Shown: one piece after another, positions 27,284-36,388 of the stretch
How positions within the stretch are numbered: position 1 is the stretch's first letter
How the letters are laid out: every line of letters begins with the position of its first letter
Assembly: GCF_026646375.1 (NCBI RefSeq)
Contig: NZ_JAIPPU010000012.1
Coordinates: forward strand, 62,001 to 126,000
DNA: 64,000 nt
Direction of reading: 5' to 3'
Source: Acetobacterium wieringae
Lineage (GTDB): Bacteria > Bacillota > Clostridia > Eubacteriales > Eubacteriaceae
Made by a program: the position numbers and the translations under genes
The notes under the pieces: model-generated
Told to the model about the DNA's origin: nothing
The model's database searches: none
Seen by the model: the letters and a program-made list of their open reading frames with translations, nothing else

Positions 27284-28555
27284 CTACGAGACTACATCAT
27301 TTTTTTTGCTTTTATCGTTGTTTTTCTGTCCTAAAATCATAATCGGCTCGACTTGTTTTTCGACAACTTCTTTGGTTATGATTACTTTCTCAATATTCTC
27401 ATTCGAAGGTACTTCAAACATGATATCAAGCATTATATTTTCAATGATTCCGCGGAGACCTCTGGCACCAGTTTTGGTATCCATGGCTTTTTTAGCAATG
27501 GCGACAAGTGCATCCTGTTGAAATTCCAATTCGACTCCTTCAATCCGAAACATTTTTATGTATTGTTTCACCAACGCATTTCGGGGCTCCGTCAGGATCT
27601 GAATCAGGGCGCTTTCATCTAAATGCTCTAAAGAAGCAATTACTGGAATTCGACCAATAAACTCCGGAATCAAACCATACTTAAGAAGATCTTGGGGTTG
27701 AACTGAACTTTGCTCATCATCCTTACTTTTTTCTTTGGAACTGCGAATATCTGCACCAAAACCCATTGAACTTTTTTCCATTCGTTGCTCAATTACCTTA
27801 TCCATGCCATCAAAAGCACCACCACAGATAAATAGGATATTATTCGTGTTAATTTGGATAAAGTCCTGATGGGGATGTTTACGTCCTCCCTGTGGCGGGA
27901 CATTTGCGATTGTACCTTCAAGAATTTTTAATAACGCCTGTTGAACACCTTCACCACTGACATCCCTGGTAATTGATGGGTTGTCCCCTTTTCTGGCGAT
28001 TTTATCAATCTCATCGATATAGATAATACCCTTTTCAGCCTTGGCAACATCAAAATTAGCTGCCTGAAGTAGTTTTAATAGAATATTTTCCACATCTTCG
28101 CCAACATAGCCAGCTTCTGTTAATGAAGTTGCATCGGCAATCGCAAATGGCACATTTAAAACTCGGGCTAATGTTTGGGCTAAAAGCGTTTTTCCTGAGC
28201 CTGTTGGGCCAATTAATAAAATATTACTTTTTTGTAATTCGACTTCGGCATCATTTTCATCCATCGCAGTAATCCGTTTATAATGATTGTAAACGGCCAC
28301 TGCCAGGGCTCGCTTGGCACGGTTCTGAGCGATGACATATTCACTTAGTTTGAGTTTGATTTCTTTTGGTTTGGGAACATCATCAAACGCAATATCCTCA
28401 GGCATGCTCTCCACATCCATTATTTCTTCACAGAGTTCGATACATTCATTGCAAATATAAACGCCTGGCCCAGCCACCATTCGTTTTACCTGAGATTGGC
28501 TTTTACCACAAAAGGAACATCGGGCATTTTCGATGTTATCTTCATTTCTTGCCAT
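27284..28555 (-). CDS. clpX: ATP-dependent Clp protease ATPase subunit ClpX
   Basis: A 423-aa ClpX with the N-terminal zinc-binding domain (CSFCGKSQ ... CNECIELC), Walker [12 protein letters not shown], Walker B IIYIDEID and the IGF-type ClpP-docking loop, here MGFGADI. It unfolds tagged proteins and feeds them into ClpP. It starts 11 bp after clpP, and GGAGG precedes the ATG. Tig, ClpP and ClpX form a compact minus-strand operon. Confidence 0.97.
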   Translation of the reverse strand: MARNEDNIENARCSFCGKSQSQVKRMVAGPGVYICNECIELCEEIMDVESMPEDIAFDDVPKPKEIKLKLSEYVIAQNRAKRALAVAVYNHYKRITAMDENDAEVELQKSNILLIGPTGSGKTLLAQTLARVLNVPFAIADATSLTEAGYVGEDVENILLKLLQAANFDVAKAEKGIIYIDEIDKIARKGDNPSITRDVSGEGVQQALLKILEGTIANVPPQGGRKHPHQDFIQINTNNILFICGGAFDGMDKVIEQRMEKSSMGFGADIRSSKEKSKDDEQSSVQPQDLLKYGLIPEFIGRIPVIASLEHLDESALIQILTEPRNALVKQYIKMFRIEGVELEFQQDALVAIAKKAMDTKTGARGLRGIIENIMLDIMFEVPSNENIEKVIITKEVVEKQVEPIMILGQKNNDKSKKNDVVS

Positions 28556-28566
28556 TTCTAAGCCTC

Positions 28567-29184
28567 CTATCTCGACACAATGATCTCATCAATCAATCCG
28601 TAGGCCTTCGCTTCGTCAGGATCCATAAAATTATCGCGATCAGTATCTTTAGCAATAGTCTCCAGGGGTTGCCCGGTTCGTTCGCTAAGTATTAAATTTA
28701 ATTTTTCTCGTGTTTTTATCAAACGTTTTGCATAAATTTCCACATCGGTACTTTGCCCCTGAGCGCCACCTAGCGGCTGATGAATCATTATTTCACTGTT
28801 TGGAAGAGAAAAGCGTTTTCCCTTTGCTCCGGCAGCCAGCAAAAATGCCCCCATCGACGCAGCAAGTCCTACACAGATGGTAGACACATCACAACGAATG
28901 TAATTCATTGTGTCATAGATGGCCAAACCCGCTGTCACTGCTCCACCTGGACTATTAATATAAATCTGAATATCTTTTTCCGCATTATCGGATTCTAAAA
29001 AAATCAGTTGTCCGACAATCAACGATGCCAGGCTTTCATTAATTTCCCCATTTAAAAAGATAATTCGTTCTTTTAATAATCGCGAAAATAGGTCATATGA
29101 GCGTTCTCCCCGGCCTGTCTGTTCGACAACCATCGGAACCAGGTTATTGCTAATTAACGATTGTGTTGTTTTACTTGTTAGCAT
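28567..29184 (-). CDS. clpP: ATP-dependent Clp protease proteolytic subunit
   Basis: A 205-aa serine protease with the catalytic Ser in [11 protein letters not shown], His in MIHQPLGG and Asp in DRDNFM. The N-terminal loop [21 protein letters not shown] is characteristic of ClpP. Fourteen subunits form the proteolytic barrel used by ClpX. It lies 26 bp after tig and 11 bp before clpX. Confidence 0.97.
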   Translation of the reverse strand: MLTSKTTQSLISNNLVPMVVEQTGRGERSYDLFSRLLKERIIFLNGEINESLASLIVGQLIFLESDNAEKDIQIYINSPGGAVTAGLAIYDTMNYIRCDVSTICVGLAASMGAFLLAAGAKGKRFSLPNSEIMIHQPLGGAQGQSTDVEIYAKRLIKTREKLNLILSERTGQPLETIAKDTDRDNFMDPDEAKAYGLIDEIIVSR

Positions 29185-29210
29185 GAATACATTTTCCTGC
29201 TTTCTTGTTA

Positions 29211-30509
29211 TTACTCTGAAATTTTTGTCGTCGCTGCATCAACCAGCATTTCCACTGTCTTTCGTCTAATAATATTTGCTTTGATATAGTCTAACATTCT
29301 TTCCTGAAGGCCTTTTTTATATTCTTCGAAATCATGACCATAGGCATCTGCAAATACTTTAATCTCTTCATCCACTTCTTCTTCAGTTGCTTCCAACGCT
29401 TCCATTTCACCGATTTTTGAAAGAATCAGCTCCGTTTTAATATTTCTCTCGGCATCCTCTTTCAGATTATTTCTGAAATCTTCACGATTAACATTCGTAT
29501 ATTTAAAGTAGTCATCCAAAGAAATGCCCTGTTGTTTCATTTGGCTTTCAAAGTTTTGCAGGTTATTGTCAACTTCCTCTTCAATCATTAAATAAGGTAC
29601 GTCAATTTCAGCGTTTTCCACCGCAAAATTAACAGCTGCAATTTCAGCCGCTTTTCTCAGTTCAGCAGTTTTGGCATCTTTCAACCGTGCTGCGACATCT
29701 GCTTTCAGTTCGTCTAATGTATCAAACTCACTGGTATCTTTTGCAAAATCATCATCTAATTCTGGTAATTCTTTTTCTTTAATCCCCTTAACCGCAACTT
29801 TGAACACCACCGCTTGTCCCTTAAGGTTCTCAGCATGGTATTCGTCAGGGAAGGTTACGTTAACCGTTACTTCTTCACCAATTTTTGCACCAATTAATTG
29901 TTCTTCAAAGCCAGGAATAAAGGTTCCGCTACCAATTACTAAATCATAATCCGTATCTTTGCCGCCAATAAATGGTTCATCGTTTAAAAAGCCTTCGTAA
30001 TCAATGGTAACCGTCGCACCGTCTTTAACTTCACCAGCTTCTAATGTGACCAGTCGAGCATTCTTGTCCTGCATTGTTGCCAGATCAGCTGCAATCTCCT
30101 CATCCGTAATCTCGGCTTCCAGAGAATCGACTTCCGCACCTTTGTACTCACCCAATTTGATTTCTGGTTTCACCCCAACCTTAACGATAAAGGTGGCACC
30201 TTCTTCTTCGCTGATTTTTTCAATGTTTTCAAGATCAGGTCGAGTTACTGGTTTGATTTCTGTTTCTTCCAATGCACTGGTGTAAGCAGGAGCAAAGGCA
30301 AAATCAATGGCATCTTCCATAAATACATTTTTTCCATAGTAGGATTCAATTACCTGTTTAGGCACTTTTCCTTTTCTGAAGCCTGGAACCGAAAAACGTT
30401 TTTTATTTTTATCATAGGACTTTTTTACAGCCTTAGAATATTCCTCCGGACTTATTTCAATTTTTAAGGTTGCAATATTTTTTTCAATACTTTCTACTGT
30501 AGCACTCAT
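29211..30509 (-). CDS. tig: Trigger factor (ribosome-associated chaperone)
   Basis: The ATG at 30509 (432 aa) follows GGAGG by 5-6 nt; the longer reading frame adds seven residues with no start signal. The ribosome-docking signature FRKGKVPK lies near residue 45, followed by an FKBP-type PPIase domain (about 150-235) and a helical C-terminal chaperone region. It binds nascent chains at the ribosome exit tunnel and opens the tig-clpP-clpX operon from a good promoter 50 bp upstream. Confidence 0.97.
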   Translation of the reverse strand: MSATVESIEKNIATLKIEISPEEYSKAVKKSYDKNKKRFSVPGFRKGKVPKQVIESYYGKNVFMEDAIDFAFAPAYTSALEETEIKPVTRPDLENIEKISEEEGATFIVKVGVKPEIKLGEYKGAEVDSLEAEITDEEIAADLATMQDKNARLVTLEAGEVKDGATVTIDYEGFLNDEPFIGGKDTDYDLVIGSGTFIPGFEEQLIGAKIGEEVTVNVTFPDEYHAENLKGQAVVFKVAVKGIKEKELPELDDDFAKDTSEFDTLDELKADVAARLKDAKTAELRKAAEIAAVNFAVENAEIDVPYLMIEEEVDNNLQNFESQMKQQGISLDDYFKYTNVNREDFRNNLKEDAERNIKTELILSKIGEMEALEATEEEVDEEIKVFADAYGHDFEEYKKGLQERMLDYIKANIIRRKTVEMLVDAATTKISE

Positions 30510-30559
30510 GTTATCCTCCGTATCTTTCACTATAAATTATATTCACATTCAATTTTAAC

Positions 30560-30588
30560 AGTATATCATAGGTATATTTTCATATCAA
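30560..30588 (-). promoter_or_regulatory. Promoter of tig-clpP-clpX
   Basis: TTGATA (30583-30588) and TATACT (30560-30565) are separated by 17 bp on the minus strand, 50 bp before the tig ATG. No CIRCE or CtsR-type repeat was noticed beside it. Confidence 0.75.
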
Positions 30589-30657
30589 GGATGAAAATTA
30601 AGGTGTTTAAGAAATATTCCAGGTGTATAGCATCAAATTTTGCAGAGATGCCCCCCA

Positions 30658-30690
30658 TTAAAAAACTGCCTCTAGCGAGACAGTTTTTTA
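30658..30690 (-). terminator. Terminator after livF
   Basis: The stem ACTGTCTC/GAGGCAGT (one G-U pair, 4-nt loop) is flanked by A6 and T6, so it can act in both directions. It overlaps the end of livF and closes the liv operon just before the tig promoter region. Confidence 0.85.
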
Positions 30691-30691
30691 G

Positions 30692-31396
30692 TCAACCACC
30701 TAAATAAGCTTGTTGTACTTCCGGATTCACCAGAAGATCTCTGGCATTACCAGAAAGCTTAATGTATCCAGTTTCCAGCACATAAGCTCGATTGGCAATG
30801 TGCAAAGCCTTGTTAGCGTTTTGCTCAACCAGCAAAACGGTTGTTCCGGCATCATTAACTGTTTGGATCATATTAAAAATCTCATCGACCAGAAGCGGCG
30901 CCAGACCCATTGACGGTTCATCGAGCAAAATCAGCTTTGGTCGTGTCATTAAAGCTCGTCCCATCGCTAACATTTGTTGTTCGCCACCGCTTAAGGTTCC
31001 AGCAATTTGTTTAATTCGTTCTTTAAGACGGGGAAAATTTAAAAATATCTTTTCCATATCCTCTTGGATCTGATCCTTATCATTTCTGATATAGGCTCCC
31101 ATTTGGAGGTTTTCATAAACGGTCATTTCGGCAAAAATACGTCGCCCTTCTGGAACATGGGCTATTCCCATTACCGGAATCTGATGTGCAGGCACCTTAT
31201 TAAGGTTTTCGCCTTCAAAAGACACCATCCCTTCACTGGGTTTTAATAGTCCTGAAATCGTTTGGAGAATAGTCGTTTTACCAGCACCGTTGGCACCGAT
31301 AAGAGTAACAATCTCACCCTCATTGACCTCAAAGCTAATGCCCTTGATCGCATGAATTTTTCCATAATGTACATTTAAATCTTTTACTTTCAGCAT
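30692..31396 (-). CDS. livF: Branched-chain amino-acid ABC transporter ATPase LivF
   Basis: A 234-aa ABC ATPase with Walker A GANGAGKTT, signature LSGGEQQMLAMGRAL and Walker B LILLDEPSMGLAP. Its length and the GLAP sequence after Walker B are typical of LivF. It pairs with LivG to drive the LivHM permease. It is the last gene of livJ-H-M-G-F. Confidence 0.93.
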   Translation of the reverse strand: MLKVKDLNVHYGKIHAIKGISFEVNEGEIVTLIGANGAGKTTILQTISGLLKPSEGMVSFEGENLNKVPAHQIPVMGIAHVPEGRRIFAEMTVYENLQMGAYIRNDKDQIQEDMEKIFLNFPRLKERIKQIAGTLSGGEQQMLAMGRALMTRPKLILLDEPSMGLAPLLVDEIFNMIQTVNDAGTTVLLVEQNANKALHIANRAYVLETGYIKLSGNARDLLVNPEVQQAYLGG

Positions 31397-31406
31397 TTGC
31401 GGCCTC

Positions 31407-32165
31407 CTAATCTCCTAAATAAGCACGAATAACATCAGGGTTGTTCTTAATTTCATCCGGAGTGCCTTCAGCAATAGTTTTTCCATAATCTACCACGATA
31501 ATCCGCTCACAAATCCCCATAACCAGTTTCATATCATGTTCGATCAGCAAAACAGTAATGTCAAATTTATTTCTGATAAAGTGAATGGTTTCCATAAGCT
31601 CAGCCGTTTCATTCGGGTTCATTCCCGCCGCTGGCTCGTCCAGCATCAGTACTTTTGGATCTGAAGCCAGTGCTCTGGCTATTTCCAATTTACGCTGTTG
31701 CCCATAGGGAAGGTTTTTAGCCAGGGTATCTGCATATTCGCCCATATCAAAAATATCCAGAAGTTTCATGCATTCTTCGTGAGCTTTCTTTTCTTCAGTC
31801 CAGAATTTCTTTGTTCTAAACATTCCCTGAACCATGTTATAGTCAATAAAATTGTGATAGGCTATTTTTACATTTTCCACCGCAGTCAAATCTTTAAACA
31901 GTCGAATATTTTGAAAAGTTCGACTGGCACCCAGTTTGACAATTTCGTGGGGTGTTTTTTTTATGATGCTTTGATCGTTAAGCATAATCTCACCCATCGT
32001 TGGAACATAAACTCCGGTGAGCATATTGAAAATCGTCGTTTTGCCTGCGCCATTGGGGCCAATTAAGCCAACCAGCTCGTTAGCACTCAATTCAAGATTA
32101 AACTGATCTACTGCAGTTAAACCACCAAATTGCATCGTAATATTTTTAGCTGATAAAACGGTCAT
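31407..32165 (-). CDS. livG: Branched-chain amino-acid ABC transporter ATPase LivG
   Basis: A 252-aa ABC ATPase with Walker A GPNGAGKTT, signature LPYGQQRKLEIARAL and Walker B VLMLDEPAAGMNP. The YGxQR form of the signature and the AGMNP sequence are diagnostic of LivG. Its start overlaps the livM stop by 4 bp, so the two are translationally coupled. Confidence 0.94.
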   Translation of the reverse strand: MTVLSAKNITMQFGGLTAVDQFNLELSANELVGLIGPNGAGKTTIFNMLTGVYVPTMGEIMLNDQSIIKKTPHEIVKLGASRTFQNIRLFKDLTAVENVKIAYHNFIDYNMVQGMFRTKKFWTEEKKAHEECMKLLDIFDMGEYADTLAKNLPYGQQRKLEIARALASDPKVLMLDEPAAGMNPNETAELMETIHFIRNKFDITVLLIEHDMKLVMGICERIIVVDYGKTIAEGTPDEIKNNPDVIRAYLGD

Positions 32166-33169
32166 GATGCTTCACCTCCGCCAATAGAATTCTTGACGTT
32201 TTTTCGTCGAATCAGTGATTCAATAAAAGCTGTCAACGAGAATTCGGATCTTCCGAAAATTCCCTGAGGTCTGAAAATCATCATGATAATCAACACGAGT
32301 GAATAAACCAATAATCGGTATTCGGAAAAACTACGCAGCATTTCCGGCAGCACCGTCAAAACGATGGCCGAGATGATTGAGCCGGTTAAGCTTCCCAATC
32401 CACCTAATACAACAATAACAAACATTTCAATCGAAAACATAAAACCAAATTTACTCGGCTCCAGAAATGATTGATAGTGAGCGTATAATGAACCGCCAAC
32501 ACCAGCAAAGAATGCCGCTAACGAAAATGCCAATACCTTGTATCGGGTGGTTGGAATCCCTGCAGCCTCAGACGCTATTTCGTCTTCTCTGATGGAAATA
32601 ATGGCCCGCCCCTGCTTCGATCGGCCTAATGTAAAAATCAGAAATGCAACAATTATCGTAATCCAATAGACATTGTTGAAATTCACCAGTCGGGTAATTC
32701 CTTTTAACCCAGCAGCTCCTCCAGTCGGCCCGAAATTAATAAAGAAAATACGAATAATTTCTGAGAACCCAATGGTTACAATCCCCAAATAGTCCCCGCG
32801 GAGCCGCAGCGTTGGTGTACCGATGAGAAATCCAAAAATTCCTGCAACAATCCCACCAACAACCATTGCCAGAACAAGTGTGATGATTGGAGGCAACGAC
32901 AATCCACCATCAATCAATGCCATGGAAAAACTGGCTGATGAGTAAGCACCGATGGCCATAAACCCGGCATGACCCAAGGCCATTTCGCCTAAAAACCCGG
33001 CAACGATATTTAAACTCATCGCCATGATAATCATTATGCAGGTCATTATGGCAATTCCCACAAAATAATTGTTCATTGTCTTCGTCTGAATCAGCACAAA
33101 AAATACGAGGTAAAGAGCAACGATTGCAATTGCATTAATTAAATATGCTTTTTTCTTATTGTGATCCAT
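32162..33169 (-). CDS. livM: Branched-chain amino-acid ABC transporter permease LivM
   Basis: A 335-aa integral membrane protein with eight or more hydrophobic segments. The conserved permease signature (ASEAAGIPTTRYKVLAFSLAAF) near residue 210 and the GHAGFMAIGAY motif near residue 66 identify LivM. It forms the membrane channel with LivH. The gap to livH is 2 bp. Confidence 0.94.
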   Translation of the reverse strand: MDHNKKKAYLINAIAIVALYLVFFVLIQTKTMNNYFVGIAIMTCIMIIMAMSLNIVAGFLGEMALGHAGFMAIGAYSSASFSMALIDGGLSLPPIITLVLAMVVGGIVAGIFGFLIGTPTLRLRGDYLGIVTIGFSEIIRIFFINFGPTGGAAGLKGITRLVNFNNVYWITIIVAFLIFTLGRSKQGRAIISIREDEIASEAAGIPTTRYKVLAFSLAAFFAGVGGSLYAHYQSFLEPSKFGFMFSIEMFVIVVLGGLGSLTGSIISAIVLTVLPEMLRSFSEYRLLVYSLVLIIMMIFRPQGIFGRSEFSLTAFIESLIRRKNVKNSIGGGEAS

Positions 33170-33171
33170 AT

Positions 33172-34050
33172 CTATACCTTCTCTCTCGTATTTTTTCCCA
33201 AGATGCCCGTAGGTTTAAAAAGCAGTACCACAATTAGAATCGCAAATACAATTGCGTCAGCCCACGTTGTTGAAAGGTACGCTTTTGTCATTGTTTCGAC
33301 CATACCAATGATAAATCCGCCAAGCATCGCTCCAGGGATAATTCCGATCCCCCCTAATACAGCAGCAATAAATGCTTTTAAGCCAGGCATAACACCCATT
33401 GTTGGGTAAACCTGAATATATGCAACACTGTAGAGAACACCGCCTAATGCGCCAAGTGCCGAGCCCACTGCAAAGGTAAGCGAAATCGTTCGATTAACAT
33501 TAATCCCCATCAGAATCGCAGCATCCTTGTCTTCTGATACGGCACGCATGGCACGACCCTGTTTTGTTTTTCGAATAAATAGATCCAATAGAACCATAAA
33601 GAATAATGACAAACCTATAGTAATCAGAGTGGTTGAACTGATTTCGATTTCACCTATTTTATAAATGGTCTCCGGAAATATTTTTGGCATAACCTTGGGA
33701 TCTGGCTTAAAAATAATCAGCGCCAGATTTTGCAAAAATAAGCTCACCCCAATAGCAGTAATCAGCGCTGACAGTCGGGGGGCATTTCTCAGGGGCCGAT
33801 AGGCGATAAATTCAATAGCAACTCCAATAATAGCCATAATTACCATCGATGATAAGAGCACCGCCCAAACCGGAAGGTTAAAGCTGGTGGCAGCAATGAA
33901 TGCAAAATATGCGCCGAACATCATGATTTCACCATGGGCAAAGTTGATTAGTTTAATAATGCCATATACCATGGTATAACCGATTGCGATGAGCGCATAG
34001 ATACTCCCTACATTGAGCCCGTTGATCAGCTGTTGCAGAAATAAATTCAC
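33172..34050 (-). CDS. livH: Branched-chain amino-acid ABC transporter permease LivH
   Basis: The GTG at 34050 (292 aa) follows AAAGGAGG by 7 nt, which decides this start over an ATG 27 bp upstream. The protein has about eight membrane segments with the LivH motifs NFAHGEIMMFGAY and AVSEDKDAAILMGINVNRT. It partners LivM. A hairpin in the preceding gap separates it from livJ. Confidence 0.94.
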   Translation of the reverse strand: MNLFLQQLINGLNVGSIYALIAIGYTMVYGIIKLINFAHGEIMMFGAYFAFIAATSFNLPVWAVLLSSMVIMAIIGVAIEFIAYRPLRNAPRLSALITAIGVSLFLQNLALIIFKPDPKVMPKIFPETIYKIGEIEISSTTLITIGLSLFFMVLLDLFIRKTKQGRAMRAVSEDKDAAILMGINVNRTISLTFAVGSALGALGGVLYSVAYIQVYPTMGVMPGLKAFIAAVLGGIGIIPGAMLGGFIIGMVETMTKAYLSTTWADAIVFAILIVVLLFKPTGILGKNTREKV

Positions 34051-34082
34051 GATGTATCCTCCTTTATAGAATAACATAAAAT

Positions 34083-34113
34083 GGATATAGAAGAGATTAT
34101 CTCTCCTATATCC
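34083..34113 (-). terminator. Intercistronic hairpin between livJ and livH
   Basis: A 14-bp stem with one mismatch (GGATATAGGAGAGA against TCTCTTCTATATCC, loop TAA) lies in the 98-bp gap after livJ. The following ATTTTATG is a poor U tract. It is likely a partial terminator or RNase-stabilising element that raises livJ mRNA above the permease genes. Confidence 0.6.
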
Positions 34114-34148
34114 TTTGTACTTCTTGTAATATTGTCGTTTATGAAATA

Positions 34149-35294
34149 CTATTTGTTGACAACGGTTGAGTCGTATTTTAACTGACCGCCATCGATCTTA
34201 ATAATAGTTACTTCTTTGTCCTTTGGATTTCCTTCTTCGTCAAACTTCAAAGTTCCGGTAACGCCAGGGTGATCAGTCGCATTTAAAGCTGTGATAATAT
34301 CTGCAGATTCAGTAGAACCCGCTGCAGTGATTGCTTCGACCATGGCATATACGGCATCATAACCTAAAGCTGCAAAAGAATTTGGCACTTTATTATACTC
34401 TGCTTTGTAGGCAGTGATAAAATTCTGAACGGTTTCAGATGGTGAATCGGCTGCATAGTGATTGGTGAAGTAATTTCCCTGAGCAGCGTCAGCATATTCT
34501 TCTTGCACGCCATCCCAGCCGTCAGCTCCAACAAATTTTGCGGTAATACCCATTTCTTTGGCTTTTTGAAGAATTGGTCCAACTGTTTGAACATAGTCTG
34601 GAACAAATACTACATCCGGATTCATTTCTTTGATTTTTGTCAACTGGGCACTGAAATCTTTATCAGCTGTACCGTAGGATTCGCTACCAGCGATTGTACC
34701 ACCTTTAGCTGTAAATGCCGCTTTAAAGGCTTCTGATACGCCTTCTGAGTAGGGATTACCAGTTCCGATTAACAATGCAGCCGTTTTTGCACCTAAAGTA
34801 GTTGCCGCAAAGTTAGCAGCAGCCTGTCCTTGATAGTCGTCAAGGAAGCATGCTCTAAATACATTTGGAGCATCTTGAGTAACTTCTACTGCGGTTGCTG
34901 TTGGAGACAATACTGGCATATTATCGGAAACCATGATGTCTTTCATTGCTAAGGTTTCCCCACTTAAGGTTCCACCGATCACTGCAACTACACCATCCTG
35001 GTCTCTTAATCGATTATAAGCATTGATTGCTTCAGTTTGATCAGCTTTTGAATCATAAGCAATCAATTCGATGTTTTTTCCATCAATACCGCCAGCAGCA
35101 TTAATTTCTGCAACGGCTAATTGTGCACCTTCTTCTGCTGAGCTTCCATATATGGCAGCATCGCCAGTCATTGGTCCGATAAACCCAAGTTTGACGACAT
35201 CTGAACTTCCGCCAGATGTTGAACACCCTGCGAATGCAAAAATAGAAGCGGTGAACATAACAACAAGTAAAACACTAACAACTCTTTTCTTCAT
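34149..35294 (-). CDS. livJ: Branched-chain amino-acid-binding lipoprotein (LivJ/LivK family)
   Basis: A 381-aa solute-binding lipoprotein: signal peptide with lipobox FAGC (Cys24), then a periplasmic-binding type I fold with the FIGPMTGDAAIYG start and the NAAGGIDGKNIELIAYD sequence typical of Leu/Ile/Val-binding proteins. It captures amino acids or related ligands outside the cell for LivHMGF. AGGAGG precedes the ATG. Ligand specificity cannot be read from sequence alone. Confidence 0.93.
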   Translation of the reverse strand: MKKRVVSVLLVVMFTASIFAFAGCSTSGGSSDVVKLGFIGPMTGDAAIYGSSAEEGAQLAVAEINAAGGIDGKNIELIAYDSKADQTEAINAYNRLRDQDGVVAVIGGTLSGETLAMKDIMVSDNMPVLSPTATAVEVTQDAPNVFRACFLDDYQGQAAANFAATTLGAKTAALLIGTGNPYSEGVSEAFKAAFTAKGGTIAGSESYGTADKDFSAQLTKIKEMNPDVVFVPDYVQTVGPILQKAKEMGITAKFVGADGWDGVQEEYADAAQGNYFTNHYAADSPSETVQNFITAYKAEYNKVPNSFAALGYDAVYAMVEAITAAGSTESADIITALNATDHPGVTGTLKFDEEGNPKDKEVTIIKIDGGQLKYDSTVVNK

Positions 35295-35337
35295 TTCTTT
35301 TCCTCCTTTTTCTTTTCAATGATTATTTATAGTGCTT

Positions 35338-35366
35338 ATCATAAACCATTCTTAAGAAAAACACAA
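35338..35366 (-). promoter_or_regulatory. Promoter of the liv operon
   Basis: TTGTGT (35361-35366) and TATGAT (35338-35343) are 17 bp apart on the minus strand, about 45 bp before the livJ ATG. The -35 begins a few bases beyond the nth stop codon, and no terminator was found between the units. Confidence 0.6.
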
Positions 35367-35369
35367 GAA

Positions 35370-36026
35370 TTAATTGCTTTGGGACGATGCTTCTTTAATA
35401 TTTTGACGTACAAAATCACAGATGCTGCGTAGCTCGCATCCACTACAATTGGGATTTCTTGCTGTACAACATTTTCTTCCATGCCAAATAAGCCAATGGT
35501 GGGCCTGGGACCATTTGTCTTGAGGAATATTTTTCATCAATTCTTTTTCAACTTCCAAAACAGTCTTTCCATGAGCCAAACCGATTCGGCGTGAAACTCG
35601 AAAAACATGAGTGTCAACTGCAATTGCCGGGATATCAAAGGCATTACTCATTACCACATTGGCAGTTTTGCGTCCAACCCCCGGAAGCGTAATCAGTTCG
35701 TCCATCTGCTCAGGTACCTTGCCGCAATATTCCGTCAATAATCGATGACAGGTCAAAGTAATATTTTTGGCTTTTGTTTTAGCCAATCCACAGGTTTTTA
35801 TTTTTTCAAGTAGCCCTGCTTCTCCCAATGACAAAATCGATTTTGGAGTATTATATTTTTTAAACAAATCCTTGGTAACAATATTTACTCTCACATCGGT
35901 ACATTGTGCTGATAGGATGGTAGCGATCAGCAATTCAAAGGGGCTACTAAAATCTAAGCCACATTGTTCTTGCCCGTAAAGGCACTCCAATGTGGCTAAG
36001 ACTTGTTCAATATTCTTCTTTATCAC
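35370..36026 (-). CDS. nth: Endonuclease III
   Basis: A 218-aa base-excision-repair glycosylase/AP lyase. It contains the helix-hairpin-helix LPGVGRKTANVV with the catalytic Lys, the later Asp in AVDTHVFRVSRRIG, and the C-terminal [4Fe-4S] ligands C-x6-C-x2-C-x5-C (CTARNPNCSGCELRSIC). It removes oxidised pyrimidines. Its ATG overlaps the cupin stop by 4 bp. Confidence 0.96.
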   Translation of the reverse strand: MIKKNIEQVLATLECLYGQEQCGLDFSSPFELLIATILSAQCTDVRVNIVTKDLFKKYNTPKSILSLGEAGLLEKIKTCGLAKTKAKNITLTCHRLLTEYCGKVPEQMDELITLPGVGRKTANVVMSNAFDIPAIAVDTHVFRVSRRIGLAHGKTVLEVEKELMKNIPQDKWSQAHHWLIWHGRKCCTARNPNCSGCELRSICDFVRQNIKEASSQSN

Positions 36027-36376
36027 GCATTTTCATTGAGAATCAGTGCCATAAAGACCAAATCCTCATCACCAGTATTGGTAACGCTGTGGCTGCTTAG
36101 ATTCGGAGTGACCATCACATCTCCGGGACCAATCTGTGATTGAATGCCATTATCAACTACCATCCCTTTTCCTTTTAAAAAGTAAAATATTTCCTGTTCA
36201 CCCGTATGTTGATGTTCTCCTATGGAGTCTCCCGGTTTTACAGTGATCTGGGCAAATAATCGGCAATTTTTTCCTAAAATTTCACTGCCAGTGATGTGGG
36301 AAATCTCAACGTTTCCGTGACCACCCCGCATATTCTGTTTTATTTCTTGTGTTTTTGATTCATTTTGTATTATCAT
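36023..36376 (-). CDS. Small cupin-domain protein
   Basis: A 117-aa single-domain cupin. Motif 1 (GDSIGEHQHTGEQEIFYFLKG) has the His/Glu metal ligands, and motif 2 (GPGDVMVTPNLSSHSVTN) has the last His. Proteins of this type are often sugar isomerases, dioxygenases or small-molecule binders; nothing here identifies the substrate. It overlaps nth by 4 bp and lies 12 bp after the penicillin-binding protein gene. Confidence 0.85.
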   Translation of the reverse strand: MIIQNESKTQEIKQNMRGGHGNVEISHITGSEILGKNCRLFAQITVKPGDSIGEHQHTGEQEIFYFLKGKGMVVDNGIQSQIGPGDVMVTPNLSSHSVTNTGDEDLVFMALILNENA

Positions 36377-36388
36377 CTTTATCCTCCA

